Source: Cristatella mucedo (lineage: Eukaryota > Bryozoa > Phylactolaemata > Cristatellidae). From it: a DNA stretch of 64,000 bases. The notes beneath the pieces are model-generated. The model was not told the origin of the DNA. It was given only the letters and a program-made list of their open reading frames with translations, and did no database searches. Positions 56,811 to 64,000 of this stretch are shown here, in pieces (the first letter of the stretch is position 1; the number at the start of each line of letters is the position of its first letter). The position numbers were made by a program, and so were the translations under genes. Location: contig WPIO01000181.1 of NCBI GenBank assembly GCA_009760855.2, positions 10,001-74,000 of the forward strand, written 5' to 3'.

Positions 56811-56812
56811 AG
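56335..56812. repeat. (GA)n-rich purine tract, about 480 bp
   Basis: Imperfect gagagaga, gtgagtgagtgagtga and gagacaga repeats in the convergent intergenic region. The Ser/Leu minus-strand frames are artefacts. Confidence 0.95.
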
Positions 56813-56892
56813 GCGGGGCTTACGGCTAGGTCAGTGCAATCTCCAGCCATTTTTAAGGGGGATAAGCTAGTACGTAAGTCAATATATGTGGC

Positions 56893-63134
<6,242 letters not shown>

Positions 63135-63935
63135 CTGCGAAGTAGAGGTGCCCTGCTATGCCGAGCGCAGGAGAGGCGACCGACCGCTCGCGAGATCGAA
63201 GCCAATGTGGTCGAGGCGGCAGACAAGCGGCCTCGACCGACAGAAACGTCTGTAGCTTTCTCTTTTTCTCGAAGGCACTCGAGTTGCCGAGCAAGATCGA
63301 GCGGGATCGGACGGCGCGGCAATTCACCCCCCTCCCTTCGGCATTCGGGGCTGGCGCGAGTGAACGAACGCAAAATGGCCCAAGCCAAACGGGATGGGCG
63401 CGTGTGAACCTCTGACCGCTATGCAATCTATTATTGCAAGCTTGAGCTATCAAAGATGGTGCCAGACATGCCATTGCAGACCATTTCCAAGGGGCTGATG
63501 CAAGACTGCAAACAGATGCCACTTTCCCATGCCAGCACTGCTGAATGGTTAAAAAAAAAGGAAAAAGCAAGATGCAGCTTCGTGTCGAATGAAATGCCTG
63601 CGGTGTGTGGAAGAAACTAGAACTTGCACTAGGTTTACTCAGCACAAGCTTGAGAAAGAATGCAAAAGATCAGGACCGACTGTCCATCGACTAGCACACG
63701 AGGACTACTGTTGATCATATCAGTCTATCCTAAAGGCCAAACCCAAGGCCAAGTCTAGCTTCTATATAAAAAAAAGATCATTGTCGGCTGGAAGATGCAC
63801 AATCCAACAGTGCTAATGTCAACAATCAACTATCTCATTAACTGTCCCAAATAAGCACCTAGTGATCCCTGCAGCGATCTAGAACATCAATCACCTAGCT
63901 TCTTTGTCAGCAAGATCAGACCTTTCATCCCAAAG
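63135..63935. other. RNGTT intron (5' side): no exon recognised
   Basis: I looked for the exon carrying the LLDG end that should precede EMVID and did not find it, so the intron probably extends beyond the window. Confidence 0.4.
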
Positions 63936-63936
63936 G

Positions 63937-64000
63937 TTTGGCCGAGTGGTTAAGTTGGTTGGTTAAGGTGCTTGCCTCCAACCCAGGTCAAGGTGAGCAT
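63937..64000 (+). mobile_element. SINE-A head, cut by window edge
   Basis: It reads ggtttggccgagtggttaag, a short internal duplication of ggttaag, then gtgcttgcctccaacccagg. Only the 5' part of the element is inside the window. Confidence 0.6.

Noticed and set aside
56187-56850. Ser/Leu/His-rich frames up to 180 codons on the minus strand
   Set aside because: Produced by the GA-rich tract; stop-free by composition.

Overview
The window is repeat-rich nuclear DNA of an animal, almost certainly an invertebrate. Evidence: split genes with GT-AG introns of about 0.18 to 5.7 kb, four recognisable metazoan proteins, an intact nuclear tRNA-Leu gene, many decayed non-LTR retrotransposons and tRNA-derived SINEs, and long AT, CT and CA microsatellites. 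Nothing bacterial or organellar was seen. I cannot place the phylum from the sequence alone.

Genes, left to right. (1) The last four coding exons of an SSUH2-like protein (+, 3341-8049); its 5' exons lie left of the window. (2) MRPL58/ICT1, the mitoribosome-associated peptidyl-tRNA hydrolase (-, 22809 down to 14355), four coding exons; the usual basic C-terminal tail was not found. (3) tRNA-Leu(UAG) (+, 23033-23112), divergent from and 223 bp upstream of the MRPL58 start. (4) One orphan coding exon with good splice sites (-, 29104-29224), protein not recognised. (5) A complete nine-exon FOXRED2 gene, an ER flavoprotein (+, 32295-54966), whose introns keep codon phase at every junction and give 614 codons. 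(6) The last seven coding exons of RNGTT, the mRNA capping enzyme (-, 63134 down to 57925), guanylyltransferase half only. FOXRED2 and RNGTT are tail to tail. The genes belong to unrelated pathways (ER quality control, mitochondrial ribosome rescue, mRNA capping), so no functional cluster is implied.

Between and inside the genes are at least three families of non-LTR retrotransposon, here called L-A, L-B and L-C, all broken by stops and frameshifts, and two SINE families, here called SINE-A and SINE-B. SINE-A carries the same 3' tail as L-A. Nesting and target-site duplications can be read directly in several places.

I found no clearly novel biological system. The points most worth a second look are: a decayed duplicate of FOXRED2 exon 7 inside FOXRED2 intron 8; the missing or displaced C-termini of FOXRED2 and MRPL58; the unidentified exon at 29104-29224; a 23-25 bp minisatellite that repeats a CACGTG E-box inside a FOXRED2 intron; and several perfect inverted repeats. 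Repeat-element borders are approximate because they were read by eye. Exon borders were fixed by splice sites plus codon phase.
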